A DNA stretch of 64,000 bases from Firm-04 sp964463355 (GCA_964463355.1 CAYXBP010000004.1:1-64000); one strand, 5' to 3'. Shown: positions 53,301 through 61,521, counted from the first letter of the stretch. The notes: a model not told the origin generated them from the letters alone. Made by a program: numbers and translations.

Positions 53301-56120
53301 GCCAGTGAAAGCATTCATATCAATGATTTGCAGCCCTTTGGACATTACGATATGTCGCAAAGTTTCCAAACCGGAAAAGGCTCTTGCACCGATACGGCGT
53401 ACACTTTTAGGAAGAACGATGGTTTCAAGAATATGCTCTGGCTCATTGGTTCTGGGATTGATGCCTTTTGCCATATCGGGTGCGATGATGGTGTACCCCT
53501 CTGGAATTTGCAGCACATGATTGCCAACTTGCAATTTCTTCACCTTTTCTGCGGTGAGAATATCGTCATATTGCTCAAGCAATTCGCCTACCGTCAGGAT
53601 TTTTGGCTTGGAAAGAAAACCTTTCTTCGGCCAGTGCAGCTTGATCTCAGGGCGGAACATGAAGTACTCCGCAGCGCGACGCTCAGGAAACTCCTCACAA
53701 AGATAAACATCCGTTAGGCGCGAGCATCCGCTGAATGCATCAGGCTCCACTTCATTGAGGGAATGTGGCAATTCCAAAGCAAGAAGTCTGGGGCAATTCC
53801 AGAATGCCTGTGTTTCCACACGACGTACGCCCTCTGGAATCTCAAAACGTTCACCGCCTTCCTTCTCACGGAAAGAACGGAATGCGATGACTGTAAAGTC
53901 CTTCAACATCAGACTGCGCTGCTTTGGCCCTTCCACGGGCTTAGATATCTCATAAGTAAAAACTTTATCATCCTTACGATACTTACCGCGACGCACAGGA
54001 ACAAACGCTGAATCAAACATGACTTCATCGGTAACGGTACTATCCTTTGTTGCGATCGGTTTGCCTGTCATTTCAGCAAATCGTTGATTCATATCTGCCT
54101 GTGTAGATGAAATTTCACTGACCTTTTCCTGCACATCAGAGATCGCGCCGACTTTCTCTTGTACATCGGTAATTGCGCCGACTTTTTGCTGGATATCGGC
54201 AATGGCATCGACTTTTTCCTGCACATCTGGGATGGCACTGACCTTCTGTTGTATATCGGAGATTGCATCGACTTTTTCTTGTACATCCGTGATGGCATCT
54301 ACCTTTTGCTGTATATCGGAGATCGCATCAATCTGCTGACGCATTTCAGAAAGCTCGCTGACTTTTTGCTGCATATCGGAAATGGCACTTACTTTTTGCT
54401 GAATGTCAGAGATGGCATCAATTTTATCACGGATATCGGATATCTCAGAAACTGTTTGCTGCATATCTCCAAGAGCATCGGGCTGAATGGCATCCACACG
54501 GGCACGGATATCGTCGATTTCGTTCATTTTTTCCTGTATTTCGCTGATGGCATCCACGCGCTCATGAACAGTTTCCTGCATGGCTGCAATGAAGGCAACC
54601 TGTTCCTGCATTGCTGAAATAGCAGCAACGGAATCTTGCATACCAGAGATGGAATCAAACTTTGCCTGAATTGCCGTCAGATTCGCATTTAGTGCATCAA
54701 TGGCATCGGCATTCAGTGCGGGCTGCTGTGCCGTTTGGGGGTTAGGTACAGAGAGCGCATCCAGTTTTTTCTGCATATCTGCAATGGTCTGTTCCAGTCT
54801 ACGTACAGATTCAGCGTTGTCTACATCTTGCACAACCGCAGAAGCAGGGGTATCGTCATGCAATGCGGCGGTATTTGTCGCAGGCATTACAGGAGCGGTA
54901 GGCACTTCAATCGCTGCAATATCTTCCAGCTCTCCAAGAGCATTCACTGCATCCTCAACAGTCATCGTTGCAAATGCTGGCTTGGTATCTTCTGCTGTGA
55001 TCCAATGAATGTCAGGGATAGTTGTATTTTCACCAAAAACACGCTTCATTTCCAGCGCATCATGAATGATATGAGGCATATAAAGGGTGGTCAGTGCATC
55101 ACAATTGCCCAAGGCTGATGTCTGTATGCTCTCAGTGGTTGGAGCAATATAAAGCTGCTGCAATGCGGTGCAGTTCCAGAAGGCACCCGTACCAATAGAA
55201 TGCACAGAACCGGGCAGCACAATAGAGCGCAACGCAGTGCATTCTGCAAATGCGCCCGCGCCTACCTTTGCGATGTGTTCTGGAATAGGCAATGACACAA
55301 GGGATGTGCAGCCGTTGAAGACCTCGTCCTCCAGTGCTTCTAAATGAGAGGGCAGACGGATATCCGTCAGAGATGCACATTCCGAAAATGCTGCCGCACC
55401 GATACGCTTCACACTTTCTGGAATAATGATTGATTTGAGCTTCTTGCAACGTGCAAACGCTGCATTATCTATATGTGTTGTACCATCAGCAAGCAAGACT
55501 TCTTCCAGCGCAGGCAGATCAGCAAACACCTCCGGGGCGATTAGGCGCACGCCAGCATGGAGGATCACTTTACGGACATTCTTGTTTGCAAGTGAACGCA
55601 ATGCATGGGATGCGATAGCATAATAAGTAGTAGGGATTTCCAGTACACCATCTTTTACTGGAAGCATCCCTCCTGCGCCAAGGAGCAAGATCCCGGATGT
55701 TTCTTCCATCAGCTGTGCTACTGTAACGGACTTTGCGGCAAACAGCAGTTTTTTTCCGAAATTCAGTGTAACGCCAGGCGTATGAAAGAACAGCTCCATA
55801 GCAAGTTGTGGAGGAAAATCTTCTGGAAGAAAGACTGTTTTCAGCGCATCGCAATCATAAAACGCCCAAGGATCAAACTCTGTGCCACTGCTTGCGATGG
55901 TAATACGTTCCAATCCGCAAGTGTTTTTAAAACTGCGCATATAGAATGCATGGGCGTTTACTTTATGCATATATTCGTGTATGGTCAGTTCCTTGACCTG
56001 CGAAAAGCCAGCGAGTGCCCCCTCGCCGATTACAGTGATATCATTGGGCAGCTTCAGCTTTTCCGTATTGGTAAGGATGAGAGATTTTGCATTTTCTCTG
56101 GTCAGGATACGATCAGCCAT
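50349..56120 (-). CDS. Giant intracellular leucine-rich-repeat (BspA-type, LRR_5) protein with a decad-repeat segment
   Basis: 1923 residues with no signal peptide, no membrane helix, no dockerin and no wall-anchor signal, so by sequence it stays in the cytoplasm. Layout: LRR block 1 (about 24-370, units such as LKSIIIPESVKRIGAAAFSE); linker; helical region about 435-675 with a regular 10-residue repeat (550-669); LRR block 2 (about 735-1335), itself in subsections; an acidic Ala/Thr/Glu-rich disordered region (about 1340-1685); LRR block 3 (about 1690-1922) made of two near-identical halves. Each block opens with an element like (V)xIPEGYxxIxxxA. BspA-like LRRs usually bind host or matrix surfaces when secreted, so an internal one is odd. 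Own promoter; a ribosome binding site AGGAGG lies before the ATG at 56120. No catalytic motif seen. Confidence 0.85.
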   Translation of the reverse strand: MADRILTRENAKSLILTNTEKLKLPNDITVIGEGALAGFSQVKELTIHEYMHKVNAHAFYMRSFKNTCGLERITIASSGTEFDPWAFYDCDALKTVFLPEDFPPQLAMELFFHTPGVTLNFGKKLLFAAKSVTVAQLMEETSGILLLGAGGMLPVKDGVLEIPTTYYAIASHALRSLANKNVRKVILHAGVRLIAPEVFADLPALEEVLLADGTTHIDNAAFARCKKLKSIIIPESVKRIGAAAFSECASLTDIRLPSHLEALEDEVFNGCTSLVSLPIPEHIAKVGAGAFAECTALRSIVLPGSVHSIGTGAFWNCTALQQLYIAPTTESIQTSALGNCDALTTLYMPHIIHDALEMKRVFGENTTIPDIHWITAEDTKPAFATMTVEDAVNALGELEDIAAIEVPTAPVMPATNTAALHDDTPASAVVQDVDNAESVRRLEQTIADMQKKLDALSVPNPQTAQQPALNADAIDALNANLTAIQAKFDSISGMQDSVAAISAMQEQVAFIAAMQETVHERVDAISEIQEKMNEIDDIRARVDAIQPDALGDMQQTVSEISDIRDKIDAISDIQQKVSAISDMQQKVSELSEMRQQIDAISDIQQKVDAITDVQEKVDAISDIQQKVSAIPDVQEKVDAIADIQQKVGAITDVQEKVGAISDVQEKVSEISSTQADMNQRFAEMTGKPIATKDSTVTDEVMFDSAFVPVRRGKYRKDDKVFTYEISKPVEGPKQRSLMLKDFTVIAFRSFREKEGGERFEIPEGVRRVETQAFWNCPRLLALELPHSLNEVEPDAFSGCSRLTDVYLCEEFPERRAAEYFMFRPEIKLHWPKKGFLSKPKILTVGELLEQYDDILTAEKVKKLQVGNHVLQIPEGYTIIAPDMAKGINPRTNEPEHILETIVLPKSVRRIGARAFSGLETLRHIVMSKGLQIIDMNAFTGCVGPYRLVLPNGVPYIGPYAFAAPCRFEQIRLPKRLTVIYENTFSNCDSLCSLRIPAAVQEIGDCALSGCTALTGLTLPKRFEKDLKRILDGPVKPNIMWTEDVQDAFRNTPPEAFCDILAPSMEPLPSHRIFTKEAAAECNTFVDRIALLRTRPYVGALALSDMANQTKFEIPLGVVRLCSYAFGHNDRLLTLTIPRAIRTFEYAAFYGLSMIRDVFLPDEFDRDSAAVLFMNYPQVLLNIGGSRAVRVRQVLNDCPWVLTANDISDISVKDGVMTVPAGYMVIASYVYHGITGMTHLHCLQLPPTARIIGYRAFNEQEHLEEVICAEGLLAVEPHAFVNCHSLRRVVMPSTLRFLGSNPFVGCMRLETLVLPRSFADREEELCRDCPHLQIQWCEDFDESARPSVIMDYSDIMQNAQPAAPEMLTPYDEADVPVHHAVDTDYDTPIEASMLSEETLVQADESHMLDTIANTAPLIETHSALENTSDTAEKNVAADDAVEITEVSNEVVEEAAAPADAASEETIVSDETTEDIVSDDLLSALADSLFVCTNAANQQDTAPEATDIDPSISITNDATTPAAATSIEPLGNEDVPSTKDSPDDTMPALNTATTTNSAAETMDAIAAILFQSNVETAVRTDAEQETPVDTSSNVAVPDSVETIHTESVDTVAVDLFEDSAAVIAASDAKQDDEITSADMTENVTVADLAAALFAEPEAEITSATENAQEGIASAETFTEALASAEEPKVQIPIGGRLTAKECRRIYKGEAEWIIPDGYREIRAGACAALEDLHIVTIGETVERIASGAFADCTALQTVLLPLSLQSIEDDAFEGCDAITAVTAPETMREQILAVFGEHIAYTWTKEPPKIIGDGRFTAKIRNAMYHDEAELVIPEGYLEIRAGACAGLEELQTVILPQTLTRIASGAFADCTSLVSIAIPCSVTELADDAFEGCTALSHVIAPAHLEAMIRAVFPNVSVELTENE
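54114..54473 (-). repeat. Twelve tandem 30-bp units encoding a decad repeat
   Basis: Codons 550-669 of the LRR protein are 12 consecutive units of ten residues, consensus I-S-D-I-Q-Q-K-V-(S/D)-A, each starting at a residue divisible by ten. Two more such units (525-544) precede after a 5-residue break. At DNA level the units are 30 bp and clearly similar (for example GATATCGGAGAT-type cores), so the tract has the form of a minisatellite whose copy number could vary in frame. Confidence 0.92.
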
Positions 56121-56300
56121 ATTTGCGGCCTCCTTATCTTATTAGATAGTTTTGCTGCTACACATAATGCGAAAACTGGAATACGTTCAGGTGTATACGA
56201 TTGATAAGCAGCGTATTTCAACGCAAAAACGATATCATAAACTTGATAAGTCGTAAAGCTAAATGTTCACGAGGATTGCATATTGCAACCAATCTATCAC

Positions 56301-56329
56301 ATTATACCATTTTGCAACGTAATTTGCAA
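56301..56329 (-). promoter_or_regulatory. Promoter of the LRR gene
   Basis: Minus strand TTGCAA (56329-56324), 17 bp, TATAAT (56306-56301) with TGG before the -10. Further TTGCAA copies occur at 56312 and 56283. The leader is about 175 nt with no recognised motif. Confidence 0.82.
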
Positions 56330-56360
56330 GGGGTATTTGTGGTTTTTTTCCTATTGTTTC

Positions 56361-56402
56361 AAAAACTCCGCAGAGTCTGCAAGGGCTCTGCGGAGTTTTG
56401 CA
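56361..56402 (-). terminator. Terminator of the dockerin/Cthe_2159-like gene
   Basis: CAAAACTCCGCAGA and TCTGCGGAGTTTTT pair over 13-14 bp with a 12-nt loop, ending in a short T run on the minus strand. Confidence 0.88.
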
Positions 56403-56418
56403 TAAAGTGAATTTCGAG

Positions 56419-57780
56419 TTATGTGGTAATGCCTGCAATGATACACAACAATGCAGTGACATCAGCAGCGTCAGTAATGCTGTCCCCATTGATATCCATA
56501 CGAGTGAAGCCTGCTTCGGAGATCTCCAATGTTCGGTCTTCGGCAATGAACCGACTCATTAGAATTACGTCATTGACCTTAACATAGCCATCGCAGTTTA
56601 CATCGCCCATTTGATTTTTATCGGTGATCGTAGGTATAAACGCCTTACCTGAAGATGCCACAGCATCAAAAGCAGTAAGCGAATCGGTCATAATGAAGCT
56701 CATATTGTCCATCGCAGTGCCGTAGGTCAGGTACACATCATCCATTGTGACAGCATACATTCCATCGCTAGCCATCTCCGGCGCAGAGATCAACATATAG
56801 GAAAATTTTTTGTCAGGTTTCATGGTAAGCAAAAGAACATCCGCATCTACCACACCAGCATCGTACACATTGACGATTTGGTCTTTGACTTGCTCCGTCG
56901 TAAAATTCAGCATCATAACAGGTTGAGTCGCATTCACGGCAACAGGTTGATTGTCGGTAGCAGTTGCCAGCACCTTACCGTCACTGATCGTTACTGCTGC
57001 GGTGGCACATGTAAGGCTGCGATCGCCATTGGCAAGCAGTTCGCCACCGCTGATGACCAGAGAGGTTTCGCCCTGTACAGCATCGTTTCCTGCTTTGACT
57101 TCATGCACGCCCCCAGTGATGAAAACATCACCTTGGGTAGATTTGATACCGTCGCCTTCAGAATTGATATTAAGAAAGCCGCCGTTTATCTCAACAGAAG
57201 TTTTTCCGCGCAGTGCATCGGCTAATGCAGTGTCCACGCGGATATGCCCGCCATTGATTTTCAAATCATTTTTGCAATGCACACCCTGTTGCGTGGCAGC
57301 GGTGATGGTCAGTGCGCCATCCCCTTTGATAGTGATATCATCCTTCGCATAGATCACGGCAGTCGTTTCGGTGTAGGTTGCGCCATCGTAGAGGAAGTTT
57401 TCGGTGCCTGCAACCAGATTCAGTGAAGTTTTTTCCGCATTGATCACATAAATTGCAGCATCAGTAGTGCCTGTAATGTTTACGCCATTAAGATACAGCT
57501 TTACAGTTTCGGGGTCTGCAACCTCATCAGGTACGGCAACACGAATTTGCCCTGCATGAAGCGTTCCGCTGATTTCATATGAACCAGATGCGGTAATAGT
57601 GGCAACGCTGCCGTCCACAGTAACATTTTTTCCCGTGGCAGTAATCGTATCGCCATTCAAAGTGATCGTAGCGGTCATTTCTACGCCGTCTACGGCAGCA
57701 GTAATGGGCAGCAGTGGAGTAACCGTACCGAACATCATCAGAGATGCGACCGCAGCACAGACCTTACGAGCGATTTTCAT
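56419..57780 (-). CDS. Secreted carbohydrate-binding beta-helix protein (Cthe_2159-like) with dockerin
   Basis: A 453-residue protein with a signal peptide (about 1-28, MKIARKVCAAVASLMMFG) and a repetitive beta-rich region (about 35-270). Short strand units recur, such as ITIKGDGALTIT, DLKINGGHIRVDT, SVEINGGFLNINSEGDGIKS and DVFITGGVHEVKAGNDAV, typical of right-handed beta-helices. The pattern fits the Cthe_2159 family, reported to bind polygalacturonate and cellulose. A spacer domain (about 270-385) follows, then a C-terminal dockerin (391-453) with DVNCDGYVKVND and DINGDSITDAAD. ATG 57780 has AAAGGA 9 nt upstream; the longer frame crosses the promoter. Likely a non-catalytic or lyase-like pectin-binding cellulosome part. 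Confidence 0.85.
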   Translation of the reverse strand: MKIARKVCAAVASLMMFGTVTPLLPITAAVDGVEMTATITLNGDTITATGKNVTVDGSVATITASGSYEISGTLHAGQIRVAVPDEVADPETVKLYLNGVNITGTTDAAIYVINAEKTSLNLVAGTENFLYDGATYTETTAVIYAKDDITIKGDGALTITAATQQGVHCKNDLKINGGHIRVDTALADALRGKTSVEINGGFLNINSEGDGIKSTQGDVFITGGVHEVKAGNDAVQGETSLVISGGELLANGDRSLTCATAAVTISDGKVLATATDNQPVAVNATQPVMMLNFTTEQVKDQIVNVYDAGVVDADVLLLTMKPDKKFSYMLISAPEMASDGMYAVTMDDVYLTYGTAMDNMSFIMTDSLTAFDAVASSGKAFIPTITDKNQMGDVNCDGYVKVNDVILMSRFIAEDRTLEISEAGFTRMDINGDSITDAADVTALLCIIAGITT

Positions 57781-57844
57781 AATAACAAATCCTTTCCGAA
57801 ATGAATTGGTACTATAATTTCTCACGGAAACATCGTACAGATTA

Positions 57845-57873
57845 ATACTACCATGGTTCGCCAAAAAAGTCAA
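57845..57873 (-). promoter_or_regulatory. Promoter of the dockerin/Cthe_2159-like gene
   Basis: Minus strand TTGACT (57873-57868), 17 bp, TAGTAT (57850-57845), about 65 bp upstream of the start codon. No clear terminator lies between tex and this promoter. Confidence 0.7.
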
Positions 57874-57908
57874 GAAAAATCAGATCGCTATAAAGAAATC
57901 CAGCTTTT

Positions 57909-60077
57909 TTAGTAGAGATTCTCCTGAGAAACGCCGCGGATGGTTAAGGCAATGCGCTTGCGACTAACGTCTACATCCAGTACCTGTACGCGCACAATCT
58001 GTCCGACTTTAACTGCATCCAGCGGATGATGAATCTTACGGTCAGCGATTCTTGAAATATGCACCAGACCATCCTCATGCACACCGATATCCACAAAGGC
58101 ACCAAAGTCAACGATATTTCGCACTGTTCCCACAAACTCCATGCCAGGTTTCAGATGCTCAATGGTCATGACATCACCACTGCGCATCAGGGGTGGTGGT
58201 AATTCATCACGAAGATCCCGCCCTGGCTTTTGCAATTCCATGACGATATCCTGCAAAGTCGGCACACCGATGCCAATTTGTTCACTGAGAACATCCCAGC
58301 CCTTTTCTTCCACAATGGCAGGCAGACGCGAGATATCATTCCCCACATCGTTTATGGTATAACCACAGGCATTCAGCAATGCCTCGGCAGCCTTGTAACT
58401 TTCGGGGTGTACTGCGGTATTATCCAACGGATTTTTACCGTTACGCACACGCAAAAAACCGGCGGACAACTCATATGCTTTTGCTCCCAGTTTCGGTACT
58501 TTCAGCAATCCACGGCGATTGGTAAATGCACCATTTTCCTCACGGTATGCTACAATGTTTTTCGCGATGCCACTGTGAATACCCGATACATAGGAAAGCA
58601 GGCTATGGGATGCTGTATTCACATCTACGCCGACCGCATTGACACAATCTTCCACTACACCGTCCAGCGATTCGCTCAGCCGCGCAGGAGGCATATCGTG
58701 CTGATACTCACCCACGCCAATGGCTTTTGGCTCGATTTTTACAAGTTCTGCAAGGGGATCCTGCAATCTCCGCGCAATGGAAACCGCACTGCGCAGGGAC
58801 ACATCATAATCAGGAAACTCTTCTGCGGCTAGCTTAGAAGCAGAATATACAGATGCCCCTGCCTCGCTGACCACCATATAGGAGATCTTACGCTCAGGCA
58901 GACTGCGCAGGATCTCTGCAACACAGGCTTCAGATTCTCTGGATGCAGTACCGTTGCCGATGGCAATCATTGTAACATTGTGATCGACGATCAGCTTTTT
59001 CAGTTTACGCTTGGAATCTGCAATACGGTCGGGAGAAGAGGCGGTAATGTAAACAACATCCGTTGTAAGCACTTTTCCAGTTGGATCGACAATCGCGACC
59101 TTACAGCCTGTACGGAAGCCCGGATCCAGTCCAAGTGTTATGGCACCACGCATGGGCGGCTGTAACAATAATTGCCGCAGATTGGATGAAAAAACTGTAA
59201 TCGCTTGTTCGCAAGCACTGTCCGTCAAGTCGTTGCGTATTTCTCGTTGTACAGCAGGCAAAAGATGCTTTTTATACGCTTCCTGACAGGCTTGCAGGAC
59301 AATCTGACCGCAGGCGTTGCTTTCCTTCACATAGCTTTTGCTGACGACATTTTCACCAATGCCATCGGGTAATTGCAGCGTAACCTTCAGGAATCCTTCT
59401 TTCTCACCGCGATTAATCGCTAAAATGCGATGCTTTGCGGCACGCTCAATGAGTTCACTGTAATCATAGTAGTTGCGGTAGACGCTGTCAGTATCCGCAT
59501 TAGCAGCCTTGACGACAATAGAGCCACGAAGCTTCATCAAATTGCGCAGACGTTTACGCAGAGAACCATCGTCAGAGATTCTCTCAATGAGGATATCGGT
59601 TGCGCCTGCAATGGCAGAATCAGCATCTGGAATTTCGTTTTCAGGATCAATATATTTGGCTGCCTGTGCTTGCACATCATGATGCGTCTGCTCCATGATC
59701 CACAGTGCCAGCGGTTCTAACCCCCTCGCCATTGCGATTGATGCTTTGGTCTTGCGCTTTTGCTTGTAAGGACGATAAAGATCTTCGACTTCAACCAGTG
59801 TTTTTGCAGCATCAATGCTTTCGGAAAGCGCATTGGTAAGTTTTTCCTGTGCATCAATGGCGGATTTCACTTCTTCTTTTCGACTTTCCAGATTCCGCAA
59901 ATAATGCAGACGTTCGGCGACCGAGTGCAGGGTTTGGTCATCCAGAGAGCCTGTTCGTTCCTTGCGGTAACGGGCAATGAACGGGATGGTACAGCCATCG
60001 TCCAGCAGTGCAACGGTATTTTCAATCTGTTCGCGTCGCAGCTTAAATTCCTGTGCAAGTACGGCAATCATATCCAT
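57909..60077 (-). CDS. tex: RNA-binding transcription accessory protein Tex
   Basis: A 722-residue nucleic-acid-binding protein related to eukaryotic Spt6. It contains the N-terminal helical region (CTIPFIARYRKERTGSLDD), the YqgF-like RNase H fold (ITLGLDPGFRTGCKVAIVD), tandem helix-hairpin-helix units (VNTASHSLLSYVSGIHSGIAKNIV) and a C-terminal S1 domain (about 640-715, GTVRNIVDFGAFVDIGVHEDGLVHIS). Thought to influence transcription elongation and termination. Full family length. GGAG lies 10 nt before ATG 60077; a second ATG two codons on is possible. Confidence 0.97.
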   Translation of the reverse strand: MDMIAVLAQEFKLRREQIENTVALLDDGCTIPFIARYRKERTGSLDDQTLHSVAERLHYLRNLESRKEEVKSAIDAQEKLTNALSESIDAAKTLVEVEDLYRPYKQKRKTKASIAMARGLEPLALWIMEQTHHDVQAQAAKYIDPENEIPDADSAIAGATDILIERISDDGSLRKRLRNLMKLRGSIVVKAANADTDSVYRNYYDYSELIERAAKHRILAINRGEKEGFLKVTLQLPDGIGENVVSKSYVKESNACGQIVLQACQEAYKKHLLPAVQREIRNDLTDSACEQAITVFSSNLRQLLLQPPMRGAITLGLDPGFRTGCKVAIVDPTGKVLTTDVVYITASSPDRIADSKRKLKKLIVDHNVTMIAIGNGTASRESEACVAEILRSLPERKISYMVVSEAGASVYSASKLAAEEFPDYDVSLRSAVSIARRLQDPLAELVKIEPKAIGVGEYQHDMPPARLSESLDGVVEDCVNAVGVDVNTASHSLLSYVSGIHSGIAKNIVAYREENGAFTNRRGLLKVPKLGAKAYELSAGFLRVRNGKNPLDNTAVHPESYKAAEALLNACGYTINDVGNDISRLPAIVEEKGWDVLSEQIGIGVPTLQDIVMELQKPGRDLRDELPPPLMRSGDVMTIEHLKPGMEFVGTVRNIVDFGAFVDIGVHEDGLVHISRIADRKIHHPLDAVKVGQIVRVQVLDVDVSRKRIALTIRGVSQENLY

Positions 60078-60122
60078 AATAGCTTTACTCCTTTTTTGGG
60101 TGATGTTTCTGCTTACTATTGT

Positions 60123-60151
60123 ATCATACCAGATTTTTGTAGTTTTGTCAT
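60123..60151 (-). promoter_or_regulatory. Promoter of tex
   Basis: Minus strand ATGACA (60151-60146), 17 bp, TATGAT (60128-60123). Confidence 0.65.
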
Positions 60152-60184
60152 CACTAACTCTTGCTAAAACCGTACGATCTCCAA

Positions 60185-60290
60185 TTTTTGTGAAAATCTA
60201 CAATAACTTTTCTGCCTAAACGCACCCAAAACCGGTTTTCAAAAAATTTTTTTGTGAAATTGCAAAAAAACACTTGCATTTTTTTGTGAA
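60185..60290 (+). repeat. Three spaced copies of TTTTTGTGAA upstream of ddl
   Basis: Exact copies begin at 60185, 60249 and 60281, that is 64 and 32 bp apart (about six and three helical turns). The third lies between the -35 and -10 boxes of the ddl promoter. A phased operator for a regulator is possible, though the tract is T-rich. The rest of the tex-ddl gap (60302-60458) shows no gene. Confidence 0.5.
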
Positions 60291-60302
60291 GTATGCTAAA
60301 AT
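60274..60302 (+). promoter_or_regulatory. Promoter of the ddl-DUF1934-argS operon
   Basis: TTGCAT (60274-60279), 17 bp, TAAAAT (60297-60302) with TGC before the -10. The predicted leader is about 185 nt. Confidence 0.72.
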
Positions 60303-60458
60303 TATTCTGCTGTGCGTTGAACCATTTGACTTCGATTCTTCGCCTAGCACTGCGATTTTTCGCTGATTTTGGTGAACTCCCCTCCCTTTTCAGAAAAATG
60401 CACAAACGACGGACAAGTCGCTTGCATCTGACTGATATCAAGGAGTCACCTGTTCGGG

Positions 60459-60497
60459 AAAGGAGTGGCGGCATTTTCGCTGCCGACAGGCATTATG
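60459..60497 (+). promoter_or_regulatory. Ribosome binding site separated from the ddl start by a small hairpin
   Basis: AAAGGAG (60459-60465) is 29 nt from the ATG at 60495. Between them CGGCA (60469-60473) pairs with TGCCG (60481-60485) around TTTTCGC, extendable past one mismatch. Folding it brings the two together. The frame is also open from a GTG at 60465, but that overlaps the ribosome binding site. Confidence 0.5.
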
Positions 60498-61520
60498 GCA
60501 AAAATCAAGGTACTTGTTTTATTCGGAGGCATGACGGCAAACGAATACAGGCAGTCACTGATCGCTACTGCCGATGTCCTGAAAGCGATTCCCGAAGATA
60601 AATATGAAGTGATCCCTCTTGGACGCAATGCGCGAGGCAGATGGCTCTATTTTCAGGGTAATTATGCTGAAATCGCTAATGGTTCGTGGGAATGCAATCC
60701 CGATTGCATCCCCACGGTTTTGTCACCCGATGCCGCCCATCATGGGATTCTTATCACCGATGACGAAGGCTTTACACATAAGCGCATTGATGTGGTGTTT
60801 TCGCTGATGTCTGACCGCAGCGGTGAGGATGGCTCAGTACAAGGATTGTGCGAGCTGACGGGGATCCCCTATGTGGGGAACAATGTGCTGGGCTCCGCAA
60901 TTGCCCATAATAAAAAAATTGCCAACACGTTGCTCAATGCTGCGGGAATTGCTACCCCGAAGTGGGTTGCCGTTTCTCAGCGCAGTTTGAGCCGTCTTGA
61001 GCGTGAGTGCGAAAGAGTGGAACACACGCTGGGATATCCTGTGTTCGTAAAGCCCGCCTGCGTAGATTCTACTTTTGGAGAGAATGCTGCGCATAACCGT
61101 GAGGAGCTGCTTACCGCCATGAAGCGTGCATTCACAAAAGATTGCACGATACTCGTGGAACAGTTTGTGGTCGGCAAAGAACTTTGCGTGGGCATTTTTG
61201 GATACGATATGCCCTTTGCAACTTTTGTCGGCGAGAAAAAGGATGGTTCTGTGATTGTACCCGCCGAACTGGATGCGTTACTTTCTGATACCATTCGTGA
61301 CCTAGCCCTGAAAGCTTATGTGACGCTTGAGTGCCGCGGTCTCGCTCTGGTGGATTTCCACTTTACAGAAAGCGGGGCAGTTTTATTGGACGAAGTCAAC
61401 ACGGCGCCGAGCCTTTCCGCAAAAGCTGCATATCCCCTGCTGATGGAAGATCTGGGGATGCACTACAGCTATTTGCTGGAAAAACTCATCGAGCAGGCCA
61501 TTGAACACGCGGGGTGCTGA
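60495..61520 (+). CDS. ddl: D-alanine--D-alanine ligase
   Basis: ATP-grasp ligase joining two D-Ala for the peptidoglycan stem. The roughly 341-residue protein starts AKIKVLVLFGGMTANEYRQS (usual GGxSxEHxVS read as GGMTANEYRQS). It has GSVQGLCELTGIPYVG, the ATP-binding YPVFVKPACVDSTFGE, VEQFVVGKELCVGIFG and the metal/phosphate-binding LVDFHFTESGAVLLDEVNTAP. The Tyr/Phe selecting D-Ala versus D-lactate cannot be settled by eye. ATG 60495 is preferred by family length. First gene of an operon with the DUF1934 gene (1 bp after) and argS. Confidence 0.93.
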   Translation: MAKIKVLVLFGGMTANEYRQSLIATADVLKAIPEDKYEVIPLGRNARGRWLYFQGNYAEIANGSWECNPDCIPTVLSPDAAHHGILITDDEGFTHKRIDVVFSLMSDRSGEDGSVQGLCELTGIPYVGNNVLGSAIAHNKKIANTLLNAAGIATPKWVAVSQRSLSRLERECERVEHTLGYPVFVKPACVDSTFGENAAHNREELLTAMKRAFTKDCTILVEQFVVGKELCVGIFGYDMPFATFVGEKKDGSVIVPAELDALLSDTIRDLALKAYVTLECRGLALVDFHFTESGAVLLDEVNTAPSLSAKAAYPLLMEDLGMHYSYLLEKLIEQAIEHAGC

Positions 61521-61521
61521 T

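Noticed and set aside
54100..54480. CRISPR array reading of the regularly spaced similar segments
   Set aside because: The units are contiguous 30-bp in-frame coding repeats without variable spacers, and no cas gene is nearby.
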